The notes: generated by a model from the letters alone, not told the origin. 64,000 nucleotides of DNA from Chitinophagales bacterium (GCA_017303475.1 JAFLBO010000016.1:62001-126000); one strand, 5' to 3'. Numbered from the stretch's first letter, positions 1 through 7,962 are shown. Numbers and translations are program-made.

Positions 1-6
1 GATTTT

Positions 7-828
7 ATGACTAAACCATATTACTATACCCAAAGTTTGCTCCCGCAGGCTAACCTCAGCTTCCGTATGGTGCATATACCGGAAGGAGAATTCCTGATGG
101 GTAGCGTGGAGGGCGAGCCGGATATTTTAGAAACTGAATTACCGCAGCACCCGGTGCAGCTTGATTCCTTTTGGATGGCGGAATATGCCGTAACCCAGGA
201 GCTTTGGCAAGCCGTGATGCACAGCGATCCTTCTCATTTCAAAGGCCCTTTGCGCCCGGTAGAGAATGTTTCCTGGTTTGATGCTGCCGTATTTTGCAAT
301 GCGCTGAGCAAGATAACCGGGCGAAACCCTGTTTACCTTACCCCAGGCCAGGAGCCATACGGTTGGGATGGTCAAACCTGGAAATTGCCTAATGAAGGCC
401 GGGTAAACATAAATACCAAAGCAGACGGCTACCGGCTGCCTACCGAAGCAGAATGGGAATATGCTGCAAAAGGGGGAGCGCCAAAGCCTTTCCTTTATGC
501 AGGTTCCGACCTGCTGGAACAGGTAGGCTGGTATAAAGGAAACTGTGAAAGCGAAACACATGACGTGGGGCTGTTGCTTCCCAATGCCTGGGGCTTATAC
601 GATATGAGCGGCAATGTGTATGAATGGTGTGAAGATTGGGTTGACAAGTACACTGCGGAACGAAAAATCAATCCGCGTGGCCCAAAAGAGAGCGATTACC
701 GCGTTATCCGCGGCGGCGACTGGGGCGACTACCCGCAGTACTGCCGCTCTGCGCGCCGCAGCAACCACAGGCCGGGGCGCCGTTTCTTCAATATCGGCTT
801 CCGCCTTGTCCTCCAGTCAGTTGGTTAG
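7..828 (+). CDS. FGE/SUMF1-fold (formylglycine-generating enzyme family) protein, putative DGR target
   Basis: A 273-residue protein that is almost wholly one FGE-sulfatase (C-type-lectin-like) domain. Family landmarks seen: MVHIPEGEFLMGS near residue 20, the ENVSWFDA and GYRLPTEAEWEYAA motifs in the middle, GNVYEWCEDW, and a C-terminal RGGDWGDY...CRSARR...NIGFRLV block. True FGEs activate sulfatases with a cysteine pair, but many bacterial members are non-enzymatic binding scaffolds. The C-terminal block here looks like a DGR variable region (separate entry), which favours a binding role. ATG at 7 is the only start in view. The frame is open to the window edge, so a longer protein whose N-terminus lies upstream cannot be excluded. 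It is followed after about 110 bases by the Roco GTPase on the same strand. Family assignment is firm; function is inferred. Confidence 0.85.
   Translation: MTKPYYYTQSLLPQANLSFRMVHIPEGEFLMGSVEGEPDILETELPQHPVQLDSFWMAEYAVTQELWQAVMHSDPSHFKGPLRPVENVSWFDAAVFCNALSKITGRNPVYLTPGQEPYGWDGQTWKLPNEGRVNINTKADGYRLPTEAEWEYAAKGGAPKPFLYAGSDLLEQVGWYKGNCESETHDVGLLLPNAWGLYDMSGNVYEWCEDWVDKYTAERKINPRGPKESDYRVIRGGDWGDYPQYCRSARRSNHRPGRRFFNIGFRLVLQSVG
718..828 (+). other. putative diversity-generating-retroelement variable region (VR)
   Basis: In frame, the codons at 718, 724, 727, 730, 739, 754, 760, 763, 766, 778, 784 and 787 are GAC, GGC, GAC, TAC, TAC, CGC, AGC, AAC, CAC, CGC, TTC and TTC. All twelve end in C and differ only in their first two bases. 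They sit at the positions where DGR template repeats carry AAC in FGE-fold targets. Invariant codons between them (TGG, CCG, TGC CGC TCT GCG, CCG GGG, ATC GGC TTC CGC) would be the A-free parts of the template. The constant 3' end up to the stop would hold the initiation-of-mutagenic-homing site. No template repeat or reverse transcriptase is visible in this window. Confidence 0.65.
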
Positions 829-937
829 CCAGACGGTCCTTCCTGTGAGCATGGGGGATCGACGTTGGGGAGTTTATGCATGAAAGAGAGGAAGGGGGAG
901 GAAATTCTAATAACAACTAAACAGTTTATATAACCTT

Positions 938-3136
938 ATGATCAAACCAGCCATCATACGCAACATCGAATCTGTTATTGGCCTTACCCTGCATCCCGCA
1001 ACTGAAACAGGCCATGACCCCATTCAAAATGTGATGGCCTGCCATAAAGATCCTGACCGGCCAACACTTTGGCAGCCTCAGTATGTACTCCATTCTGATA
1101 ATGCAGTTGCAGGCTTAAATTTTTACGATTTAGGGTTAACAGACGAAAAATGGCTACAAGTAGTTCAACTCCTCCCGAATGAACGGATTGAAGCGCTCAA
1201 TTTGCGGGGTAATGCGCTGACATCCATGGCGGGTTTGGAAAAAATGCCTAACCTGAGATTCCTCGATTTAAGCGATAATTACCTGAAAGAATTTGCATTG
1301 CCGGAGGCTGCAGACAGGTTGGAGCATTTATGGTTGGGAGGGAATGATGACTTGGTTTCACCGCCGCCTGAAATCGTAAAACAAGGTCGCTTTGCTTTGC
1401 GCAATTACTTCAGAGAGCTGGCAGAGCAGGGGTCTGAAGTAGTATTTGAAGCCAAATTGCTCATCTTAGGAGATGCCGGCGCCGGAAAAACCACACTCGC
1501 ACGAAAAATTGAAAACCCGGATGCCTTGCCACCGGATGAAGTAAAAGACAGCACTACGGGAATAAAGGTGAGCAGGCTGCATTTGAAAGATCAAAGTCCC
1601 ACATTTACGATGCATGTGTGGGACTTTGGAGGTCAGGAGGTCTACCACGCCACTCATCGCTTTTTCCTGACTAAAAAATCACTCTATTTATTGCTTTGCG
1701 ACGGAAGGAAGGAAGAGCAATTCGACTATTGGCTGCAAATGCAGGAAATCTATGGTAAAGACAGTCTGTTGCTTTTGGTGGTAAATCAAAAAGGCGACAT
1801 GCAACCCAATCTACCCATGAGCGACCTGCGTCGTGATTACCCAAATGTGCAGGATGCTAATCCCAAAGTGGTTAACCTGCTCACCAATAGAAGCGGCGTT
1901 CTGGACCTCCGTACTCACATAGAATGGCATATCCGGAGTTTGCCACAATTCAAACGAGGGGAAAAGGTTCCTAAAAAGTGGGCTAGTATTCGTCGCAAAT
2001 TGGAATCTGTTGATTCAGATCATATCCCACTTGAAGACTTCAGGGTCATTTGCAAACAGGAGGGCATCACAGACAAGCAAAAACAGGACTATCTACTGGA
2101 GTTTCTGCATGATTTGGGCGCATTTCTGCATTTTAATGATATTGCAGGGCTAAACAAGCGGGTCATACTTCGTCCGGAATGGGCTACACAGGCCGTTTAT
2201 AATGTGCTGGATCATACCCGGGAGAAAAAAGACAACGGCCATTTTACACGCCAGGATTTAAATCAGGTTTGGGGCTGTGAGGCTTACGAGGATTATTTTG
2301 AGGAGTTACTCCTCCTGATGGAAAAATTCGAGCTATGCTATCGTGCCCCGGAAAAAGAAGGGCTATATATCGTTCCTTCACTCCTGCCTGATGAGTCGCC
2401 GGAAGGATACGTCTGGGAAGCCCCTACCCTTTTGCAATTGCATTATCAATATACCTTCATGCCAAAGGATATTATTGCGCGGCTTATTGTTCGTCAACAC
2501 CACCTGCTTGAATCACCGCCGATTATGTGGAAACGAGGAGCGGTCTTCTACGACCAGGGGGCCAGGGTTGAAGTAGTGGAAAGTTACAGAGAAAAGAAAA
2601 TCACCCTACAATCTGACAGTAACGGGCGAAATAGCAAGGAGTTATTGAGTACAATTGCCCGCGATATTGATGCCATCAACCGCAGCTTTCATTTTAACGA
2701 ACGTATGAAAGTGGAGCAAAAGGTACCTTGCAATTGCGACACCTGTAAAGGCCTTGCTGTTCCACATTTCTTTCTGCGCAGTAATTTAGACAAGGCGGAA
2801 AAAGCCGGGGCACAGGTTCAATGTCAGGAAAGTTTTACTTTGGTGAGCGTGCGGGAACTTTTAGACGGAATTTTTGCCACTGAAGGCTCCGGCAAACTAT
2901 TTACTAATGAAATATTGGTTGAAATGGTTGAAATGGGCAATTTTGAAGAAGCATTACAAGCTGTAAAAGAGGACTTCACTGAAGCTTCAGCATTGTTGGG
3001 AGAGCTTCAAACAAATAAGCAGGCTTACAATAGTCGGCTGATTGAATTTTCTGAATTGGAAAAAATACAGACAAGGATTCGCTATGGGCTATTGGAGCAC
3101 CTAAAATCGGGGGTAAAAGCAAGGCGCAACACCTAA
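938..3136 (+). CDS. Roco-family (LRR-Roc-COR) GTPase
   Basis: A 732-residue protein with about three leucine-rich repeats (residues ~84-140, e.g. ALNLRGNALTSMAGLE and LRFLDLSDNYL), then a Roc GTPase domain. GTPase motifs are P-loop GDAGAGKTT (178-186), G3 DFGGQ (229-233) and a G4-like NQKGD (283-287). A COR-type dimerisation region follows (about 360-560). The C-terminal part holds a CNCDTCKG cysteine cluster around residue 600, a possible metal site, and ends in a helical tail. Roco proteins are large GTPases that dimerise through COR and act as regulated switches. The LRR part is short for the family. It lies between an FGE-fold gene and a SNF2 helicase gene on the same strand, 34 bases ahead of the helicase, so co-transcription is likely. 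The partner or signal is not known. Confidence 0.85.
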   Translation: MIKPAIIRNIESVIGLTLHPATETGHDPIQNVMACHKDPDRPTLWQPQYVLHSDNAVAGLNFYDLGLTDEKWLQVVQLLPNERIEALNLRGNALTSMAGLEKMPNLRFLDLSDNYLKEFALPEAADRLEHLWLGGNDDLVSPPPEIVKQGRFALRNYFRELAEQGSEVVFEAKLLILGDAGAGKTTLARKIENPDALPPDEVKDSTTGIKVSRLHLKDQSPTFTMHVWDFGGQEVYHATHRFFLTKKSLYLLLCDGRKEEQFDYWLQMQEIYGKDSLLLLVVNQKGDMQPNLPMSDLRRDYPNVQDANPKVVNLLTNRSGVLDLRTHIEWHIRSLPQFKRGEKVPKKWASIRRKLESVDSDHIPLEDFRVICKQEGITDKQKQDYLLEFLHDLGAFLHFNDIAGLNKRVILRPEWATQAVYNVLDHTREKKDNGHFTRQDLNQVWGCEAYEDYFEELLLLMEKFELCYRAPEKEGLYIVPSLLPDESPEGYVWEAPTLLQLHYQYTFMPKDIIARLIVRQHHLLESPPIMWKRGAVFYDQGARVEVVESYREKKITLQSDSNGRNSKELLSTIARDIDAINRSFHFNERMKVEQKVPCNCDTCKGLAVPHFFLRSNLDKAEKAGAQVQCQESFTLVSVRELLDGIFATEGSGKLFTNEILVEMVEMGNFEEALQAVKEDFTEASALLGELQTNKQAYNSRLIEFSELEKIQTRIRYGLLEHLKSGVKARRNT

Positions 3137-3170
3137 TTACTACACCCCTTACCTTCACAATTTTATCTTA

Positions 3171-5672
3171 ATGGCTGCTAAAACAACCACTGCCTCACCA
3201 AAGAAAAAAACCAAAAAGAAACAAAAAGAGGTTCCTTACCACCGCCGTCCGGAGGGTATGCACATGGAACAGTGGCAAATTGCCCTGCGTAAACAGTTTG
3301 TGCAGGATAACGACTTTGTTATCGAAAAAACAAGTCCTGAAATTGTTTATGCCGACTACTTGGTAGGCAATCCTGCCTCTCGCAATACTTACAAGGTGGC
3401 ATTGCGCAGCCCCGACCATCGTGGCCATAATTTTTGCAGTTGCTACGACTTTCGCATCAGCAGACTTGGCACTTGCAAGCATATAGAGGCAGTATTTCGG
3501 TTGATTGCTAAAAAAAGACTCCGCAAGCACCTGAAATTTCCGGAGGAAAGATCCTATACCAGCGTTTACCTGGACTATCGCGCAGGTAAGAACGTACGGC
3601 TCAGCATTGGAACTGATCAATTGGAGGAGTTCGCTGATTTGTCGATGGACTACTTTGATAATCAATTATTTCTAACCGAAAAAGGGTTGGCGCATTTTGA
3701 AGTTTTCCTGCAAAAAGCGCGCAGCTTAAGTCCGGATTTTCGTTGTTATGAAGACGCTCTGGAGTATGTATTGGAACTCAGGGAGCATCAGCGAAGGATT
3801 GAAAAAGTGTATGGAATGGACTTGGCCAAACGGAACAAGTGGCTTGGGGGGCTGGTTAGAACCGAGCTATTCCCTTATCAAAAAGAGGGGGTGCTTTTTG
3901 CTTACCAGCACGGCAGGGTTATCATTGGCGATGAAATGGGATTGGGCAAAACCTTGCAAGCTATAACTGCCGCCGAATTACTGCGTCGGGAATTGGGTAT
4001 TTCCAAAATACTCATCCTTGCGCCAACTTCGCTTAAGTACCAATGGAAAACTGAATTGGAAAAGTTCACCGGTCAGCAGGCAGTTGTGATAGAAGGCAAT
4101 GCCCTTGCCCGGCAAAGAGATCATCGTGATGGGGAAGCTGTGTATAAAATTGCCTCCTATCATTCAGCGCTTTTTGACAGTGCCGCTATGAATGAGGCAG
4201 GGTACGATTTGTTGATTTTAGATGAGGCGCAACGGATTAAAAACTGGAAAACCAAGATTGCGCAGAATGTGCGGCGCATCCATACGCGGCAGGTTTTTGT
4301 ATTAACCGGAACCCCCATTGAAAACAACCTGGAAGAACTGTACGGATTGGTACAGTTTGTTGATCCATTCGCGCTCGGCCCCCGGCATGTTTTCTTTCCC
4401 AGATACCAAACCACCGACGATAACGGTCGGGTGATAGGGTATGAGAACTTGGGTGAAATTCGCAAACTGCTGGAGCAAAGGTTAATACGCCGAACCAAAA
4501 AGGAAGTTCTCACACAACTACCCAAGCGAAGTGATAAAAATCTGGTGGTACCCATGACCCAGCCACAGCGGGAAATGCACCGGGAATTCGCAGATCAGGT
4601 AGCTAAATTGGTGTTGAAATGGCAGCGAATGAAATACCTCGATGAGCAGGATCGCCAGAAACTGCTCAAATTTCTTAACCTGATGCGAATGGTGTGCGAC
4701 AGCACTTATATCGTTGACCAGAACACCAATTACCAGACGAAAGTGGATGAATTGCGGAACATTCTGACGGAAATCCTGGAGATTGAAGGGGAGAAAGTGG
4801 TTGTATTCAGCCAATGGGCACGAATGAATGATCTGGTAGCCAAGGAGTTAGATGAATTGGGGGTTGGATACCGATATTTGCACGGGCAAGTACCGGGCAA
4901 AGAACGTGGCGCACTTTACACAGAATTCAATCAAAATCCAGAGGTACGGGTATTCCTGAGTACTGATGCTGGCGGAGTTGGATTGAATCTGCAAAGTGCA
5001 GCCTGGCTGATTAATCTGGATATACCCTGGAACCCGGGGGTTTTGGAACAACGGATTGGCCGAATTCACCGGCTGGGACAAGAAAAACCAGTGAATATTA
5101 TCAACTTAGTTGCACAGGGAACTATTGAACACAACCTGCTGGGCGTAATCCAATTCAAAAAAAGTATGGCTGCAGGCGTGCTTGATGATGGTGAAGACAC
5201 CATTTTCATGGGCGACAGTAAATTTAAGCAGTTCATGGCTTCTGTTGAAACCATTACCCGAGGAACTACCATTGGAGAAATGAGCTCAGTTGAGCCTGAT
5301 GAAATAGAACAACCCAACATAGCGCCAAGCGACGAAGAAGCACTTGCACCGGATTTCGCCGCCGAACCGGAACCTTTGCCTCGCAAGCACACGGAAACAT
5401 ATGAGCCCGAAGAGCAGTCTACTTTACCTGCCCCTTCCTCCCCCCGTGCCGAACCGGCTGCATTAATCCAAAATGGGATGCAGTTTTTGGGTCAACTTGC
5501 ACAAACCCTCAGCGATCCCCAGGCAACAAAACGCTTGGTAGATACCATTGTGCAAAAAGATGAAAAAACCGGCCAAACTTTCGTCAAATTGCCCGTAGAA
5601 AACGAACAGGCAGTAGAAGGCATGTTAAATTTGTTGGGTGGTTTACTCAAAGCTATGAGCGGAAACTCATAA
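3171..5672 (+). CDS. SWIM-domain SNF2-family ATPase/helicase
   Basis: An 833-residue protein. After a lysine-rich N-terminus (1-22) comes a SWIM zinc-finger with C89, C91, C102 and H104 (CxCx10CxH). The SNF2 ATPase core starts near residue 230 with Walker A GDEMGLGKT (253-261), then DEAQ, the LTGTPIENNLEELYG motif III region, STDAGGVGLNLQ (motif V) and QRIGRIHRLGQ (motif VI). The last ~140 residues are acidic and proline-rich with a short hydrophobic helix at the very end. SWIM-SNF2 proteins are double-stranded-DNA translocases; the exact cellular role of bacterial members is unsettled. It follows the Roco gene by 34 bases and is followed after 24 bases by the SDR gene, so the run 938-6482 could be one transcript. 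Complete and intact. Confidence 0.9.
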   Translation: MAAKTTTASPKKKTKKKQKEVPYHRRPEGMHMEQWQIALRKQFVQDNDFVIEKTSPEIVYADYLVGNPASRNTYKVALRSPDHRGHNFCSCYDFRISRLGTCKHIEAVFRLIAKKRLRKHLKFPEERSYTSVYLDYRAGKNVRLSIGTDQLEEFADLSMDYFDNQLFLTEKGLAHFEVFLQKARSLSPDFRCYEDALEYVLELREHQRRIEKVYGMDLAKRNKWLGGLVRTELFPYQKEGVLFAYQHGRVIIGDEMGLGKTLQAITAAELLRRELGISKILILAPTSLKYQWKTELEKFTGQQAVVIEGNALARQRDHRDGEAVYKIASYHSALFDSAAMNEAGYDLLILDEAQRIKNWKTKIAQNVRRIHTRQVFVLTGTPIENNLEELYGLVQFVDPFALGPRHVFFPRYQTTDDNGRVIGYENLGEIRKLLEQRLIRRTKKEVLTQLPKRSDKNLVVPMTQPQREMHREFADQVAKLVLKWQRMKYLDEQDRQKLLKFLNLMRMVCDSTYIVDQNTNYQTKVDELRNILTEILEIEGEKVVVFSQWARMNDLVAKELDELGVGYRYLHGQVPGKERGALYTEFNQNPEVRVFLSTDAGGVGLNLQSAAWLINLDIPWNPGVLEQRIGRIHRLGQEKPVNIINLVAQGTIEHNLLGVIQFKKSMAAGVLDDGEDTIFMGDSKFKQFMASVETITRGTTIGEMSSVEPDEIEQPNIAPSDEEALAPDFAAEPEPLPRKHTETYEPEEQSTLPAPSSPRAEPAALIQNGMQFLGQLAQTLSDPQATKRLVDTIVQKDEKTGQTFVKLPVENEQAVEGMLNLLGGLLKAMSGNS

Positions 5673-5696
5673 AAAACCAATATCATCATTAACACC

Positions 5697-6482
5697 ATGG
5701 ATCTCTCCCTTCTCCACCATAACGCCCTCGTAGGCGGCGCAAGCGCAGGCATTGGACTGGCCACCGCACAGGAGCTGGCCTTGTTGGGCGCCAATGTGGT
5801 ATTGTTGGCCCGAAACGATGCCAAACTTATTGCCGCCATGCAAACGCTGGATACCAGCCAGGGGCAGCAGCATGATTATCTGGTGGCCGATTATGGCGAT
5901 AGTCTGACGCTTCAAAACCGGGTCAGCGCGCTGTTGCAGGAAAAAACCATTCATATCCTGGTAAACAACACAGGCGGACCTCCGGGCGGACCTATCACAG
6001 AGGCGCCTACTAAAAATTTCGTGGAAGCATACCATAACCACCTGCTTTGCAACCAGATACTGGCGCAGGCGATGCTGCCCGGCATGAAAGCCGCCGGTTA
6101 TGGTCGCATCATTAACATCATCAGCACTTCAGTGAAAGAGCCATTAGACGGCTTGGGCGTATCCAATACCACCCGCTGGGCAGTGGCTTCCTGGGCTAAA
6201 ACCTGGGCAAATGAAGTTGGGCAATATCAGATAACGGTAAACAACGTGCTTCCCGGTTTCACCAGTACCGGTCGGTTGGAAGAAATAGTAACCAAGCGGG
6301 CTGCAGCCAACAACAGCAGCACCGAAGCTGTGGAGCAACAATTTAAAAACCAGGTTCCCATGCGCCGCTTTGCCGAGCCATCAGAGGTTGCTGCCGCAGT
6401 AGCCTTTCTGGCCAGCCCCGCAGCCGGATATATCAATGGCATTAATTTGCCGGTAGATGGAGGGCGGACCAAAAGTTTGTGA
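5697..6482 (+). CDS. SDR-family protein lacking the catalytic tyrosine
   Basis: A 261-residue short-chain dehydrogenase/reductase with a Rossmann fold. The nucleotide motif GGASAGIG is at 13-20 and NNTGG at 90-94, a variant of NNAG. The C-terminal INGINLPVDGG is typical of the FabG-like classical group. In the active-site stretch the serines S143/S145 and the lysine K168 are present, but the YxxxK tyrosine position (residue 164) is alanine (WAVASWAK). A subgroup of SDR proteins has this sequence type, and its activity is poorly defined, so 3-oxoacyl-ACP reductase activity should not be assumed. It starts 24 bases after the SNF2 gene, probably by read-through, and ends in a long palindrome shared with the convergent epimerase gene. 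Confidence 0.85.
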   Translation: MDLSLLHHNALVGGASAGIGLATAQELALLGANVVLLARNDAKLIAAMQTLDTSQGQQHDYLVADYGDSLTLQNRVSALLQEKTIHILVNNTGGPPGGPITEAPTKNFVEAYHNHLLCNQILAQAMLPGMKAAGYGRIINIISTSVKEPLDGLGVSNTTRWAVASWAKTWANEVGQYQITVNNVLPGFTSTGRLEEIVTKRAAANNSSTEAVEQQFKNQVPMRRFAEPSEVAAAVAFLASPAAGYINGINLPVDGGRTKSL

Positions 6483-6672
6483 GTGTTTGAGTGTGGGAGT
6501 GTGGGAGTTGGAGTGCGGCCGGGGATTACATATAAGTTTTTACCACTAAGCCACTGAGGACACTAAGAGTGAGGAGTTTTGCCTTAGTGCCCTTAGTGGC
6601 TTAGTGGTAATCCCCAGCCGCACGCCAACTCAAACACTCCCACACTCAAACACTCAAACACTCAAGCACTCT
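6482..6672. repeat. long imperfect inverted repeat between convergent genes
   Basis: The whole 180-base space between the convergent SDR and epimerase genes is one nested inverted repeat. The outer arms are GAGTGT/ACACTC-type tracts. The next layer is GCGGCCGGGGATTAC against GTAATCCCCAGCCGC. The inner layer is ACCACTAAGCCACTGAG against the matching CTTAGTGG strand, around a loop near 6568-6582. It would form a long hairpin in RNA from either side and probably ends both transcripts. The inner ACCACTAAG unit recurs at 33925-34003 and near 35192. Confidence 0.75.
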
Positions 6673-7060
6673 GACACAGCTCCACCAATACCCCGTTGGA
6701 TGATTTGGGATGGAGAAATGCCACGAGTTTATTGTCGGCGCCGCGTTTGGGTTCGCGGTTGAGCGGAATGAAGCCTTCGGATTCGAGGCGCTGGATTTCC
6801 GCATGAATATCGTCTACTTCAAAAGCAATATGGTGAATGCCTTCGCCGCGTTTTTCAATGAATTTGGCAATGGCACTGTCCGGATGATTGGCTTCCAATA
6901 GTTCAATTTTACTTTCGCCAATCCGGAAAAATGAAGTGGCAACATGCTCACTTTCAACGGTTTCTACCTTGTAGTGCGGTTCGCCCAGAAGCTTGCGGAA
7001 GAGTTCGTTGCTCTCTTCCATATTTTTAACAGCTATACCGATGTGGTCAATTCTGATCAT
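6662..7060 (-). CDS. mce: methylmalonyl-CoA epimerase
   Basis: A 132-residue single vicinal-oxygen-chelate protein, the usual length for the family. It interconverts the R and S forms of methylmalonyl-CoA in propionate and branched-chain catabolism or succinate-propionate exchange. Landmarks seen: IDHIGIAV at the start with metal ligand H6, GIHHIAFEVDD with H76, and LVELCQ at the end with E127. The stop lies in the arm of the inverted repeat shared with the SDR gene. No mutase gene is in this window, so the pathway context is missing, but Bacteroidota commonly keep mce apart from mutase. Confidence 0.88.
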   Translation of the reverse strand: MIRIDHIGIAVKNMEESNELFRKLLGEPHYKVETVESEHVATSFFRIGESKIELLEANHPDSAIAKFIEKRGEGIHHIAFEVDDIHAEIQRLESEGFIPLNREPKRGADNKLVAFLHPKSSNGVLVELCQSA

Positions 7061-7066
7061 GGTGTT

Positions 7067-7110
7067 TGAGTGTGGGAGTGTTTGAGTGTGGGAGTGTCTG
7101 AGTTGGCGTG
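7067..7110. repeat. GAGTGTGGGAGTGTTT tandem tract
   Basis: Just upstream of mce there are three degenerate copies of GTTTGAGTGTGGGAGT followed by GAGTTGGCGTGCGG. This is the same word order as the right arm of the palindrome at 6482-6672 read on the other strand, so mce is bracketed by copies of one intergenic element. A related tract lies near 60405. Confidence 0.6.
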
Positions 7111-7136
7111 CGGTTGGGCATTTTTTCGTGTCTTTT

Positions 7137-7170
7137 TAGTGTCGGGGTGACTGCAGTCACCCCGACACTA
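7137..7170. terminator. perfect 34-base palindrome, likely terminator of the Nudix-type gene
   Basis: TAGTGTCGGGGTGACTG is followed directly by its exact reverse complement, 17 bases per arm with no loop. It lies 34 bases past the stop of the minus-strand gene 7204-7908. The T-rich stretch beyond it on the plus strand is at the wrong end for that gene, so termination is inferred from position and stem strength. Confidence 0.5.
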
Positions 7171-7203
7171 AACTTGGCGCCTTTGTGCCTACCGCTTTGT
7201 GCC

Positions 7204-7908
7204 TTAAATATCGAAGACGAAGCCCTCGTTCATGAGCTGGAGGTACTTTTCCCGGTCAAATTTATACAATTTTGCGGGGCGGTGAGCAACACCTTCCTGC
7301 ATTTCCGGACATTCCACCAGAAGGTTCATGGAGAGAATCTTCTTGCGGAAGTTGCGTTTATCCAGACGTTTGGGCAATTGCAGCACAGAATCGTAGAGTT
7401 GCTGCAGCTCTGTGAGGGTAAATTTGGGCGGTAACAATTCAAATCCAATGGGCGCGGTGCGCACCTTGCGCTTGAGTCGGCGCAAACAACTTTCCAGGAT
7501 TTCATTGTGGTCAAATGCCAGATCGCCCACCTTATCAATGGTATGCCATTGGGCTGACTGGGCAAAAGAGGCCGCCGTAACGGTATAATTGCTGATCTTA
7601 ATCAGGGAAATGTAGGCCACCGTAATTACGCGGCCCAGGGGGTGACGATTGACGGCGCCAAAGGTTTTTACCTGCTCGAGGTAAACGCCACGTAAACCCG
7701 TTAACTGTTCCAACACACGCTCAGCTGCTGTATCCAAATCTTCGTTTGGATACACCAAATCTCCCGGCAACGCCCATTTATCTTTAAATGGCGCCTGACC
7801 GCGCTGGATGAGCAGCACCTTGAGGTCTCCGCCATCAAACCCGAAAATAACGTTGTCAACGGAGAAAGCCGATTTGAAAAAAGACCCAACTTCGCCGGTA
7901 GTGTCCAT
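7204..7908 (-). CDS. NrtR-like transcriptional regulator with a degenerate Nudix domain
   Basis: A 234-residue protein: an N-terminal Nudix-fold domain (about 15-150) followed by a winged-helix domain (about 155-234, LTELQQLYDSVL...RNFRKKILSM). This is the architecture of NrtR/AraR-type regulators of NAD or sugar metabolism in Bacteroidota. The Nudix box spans 49-72. Against the consensus GX5EX7REUXEEXGU, the REUXEE part reads RVLEQL, so the catalytic glutamates are lost. A regulator that binds a nucleotide-like ligand without hydrolysing it is therefore more likely than an active pyrophosphatase. A TACTTTTG -7 element lies 22 bases upstream. The neighbours do not reveal its targets. Confidence 0.8.
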   Translation of the reverse strand: MDTTGEVGSFFKSAFSVDNVIFGFDGGDLKVLLIQRGQAPFKDKWALPGDLVYPNEDLDTAAERVLEQLTGLRGVYLEQVKTFGAVNRHPLGRVITVAYISLIKISNYTVTAASFAQSAQWHTIDKVGDLAFDHNEILESCLRRLKRKVRTAPIGFELLPPKFTLTELQQLYDSVLQLPKRLDKRNFRKKILSMNLLVECPEMQEGVAHRPAKLYKFDREKYLQLMNEGFVFDI

Positions 7909-7929
7909 ATACCCGTGTGATTACGCGGC

Positions 7930-7962
7930 CAAAAGTAGAACTTATTGTTATTTTCACACCAA
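7930..7962 (-). promoter_or_regulatory. Bacteroidota-type promoter of the NrtR-like gene
   Basis: On the minus strand TACTTTTG (7930-7937) fits the TAnnTTTG -7 element, and TTGG (7959-7962) is 21 bases upstream as a -33 element. The start codon at 7908 is about 20 bases downstream, implying a short leader. Confidence 0.5.

Noticed and set aside
614..883. Ala/Thr/Ser-rich frame overlapping the end of the FGE-fold gene
   Set aside because: It is the shifted frame of the variable region; low complexity arises from the GC-rich NNC codons of the real gene.
1..6000. Reverse transcriptase or AAC-rich template repeat of a DGR near the variable region
   Set aside because: None of the frames here shows RT motifs and no second copy of the VR flanks was found in the window.
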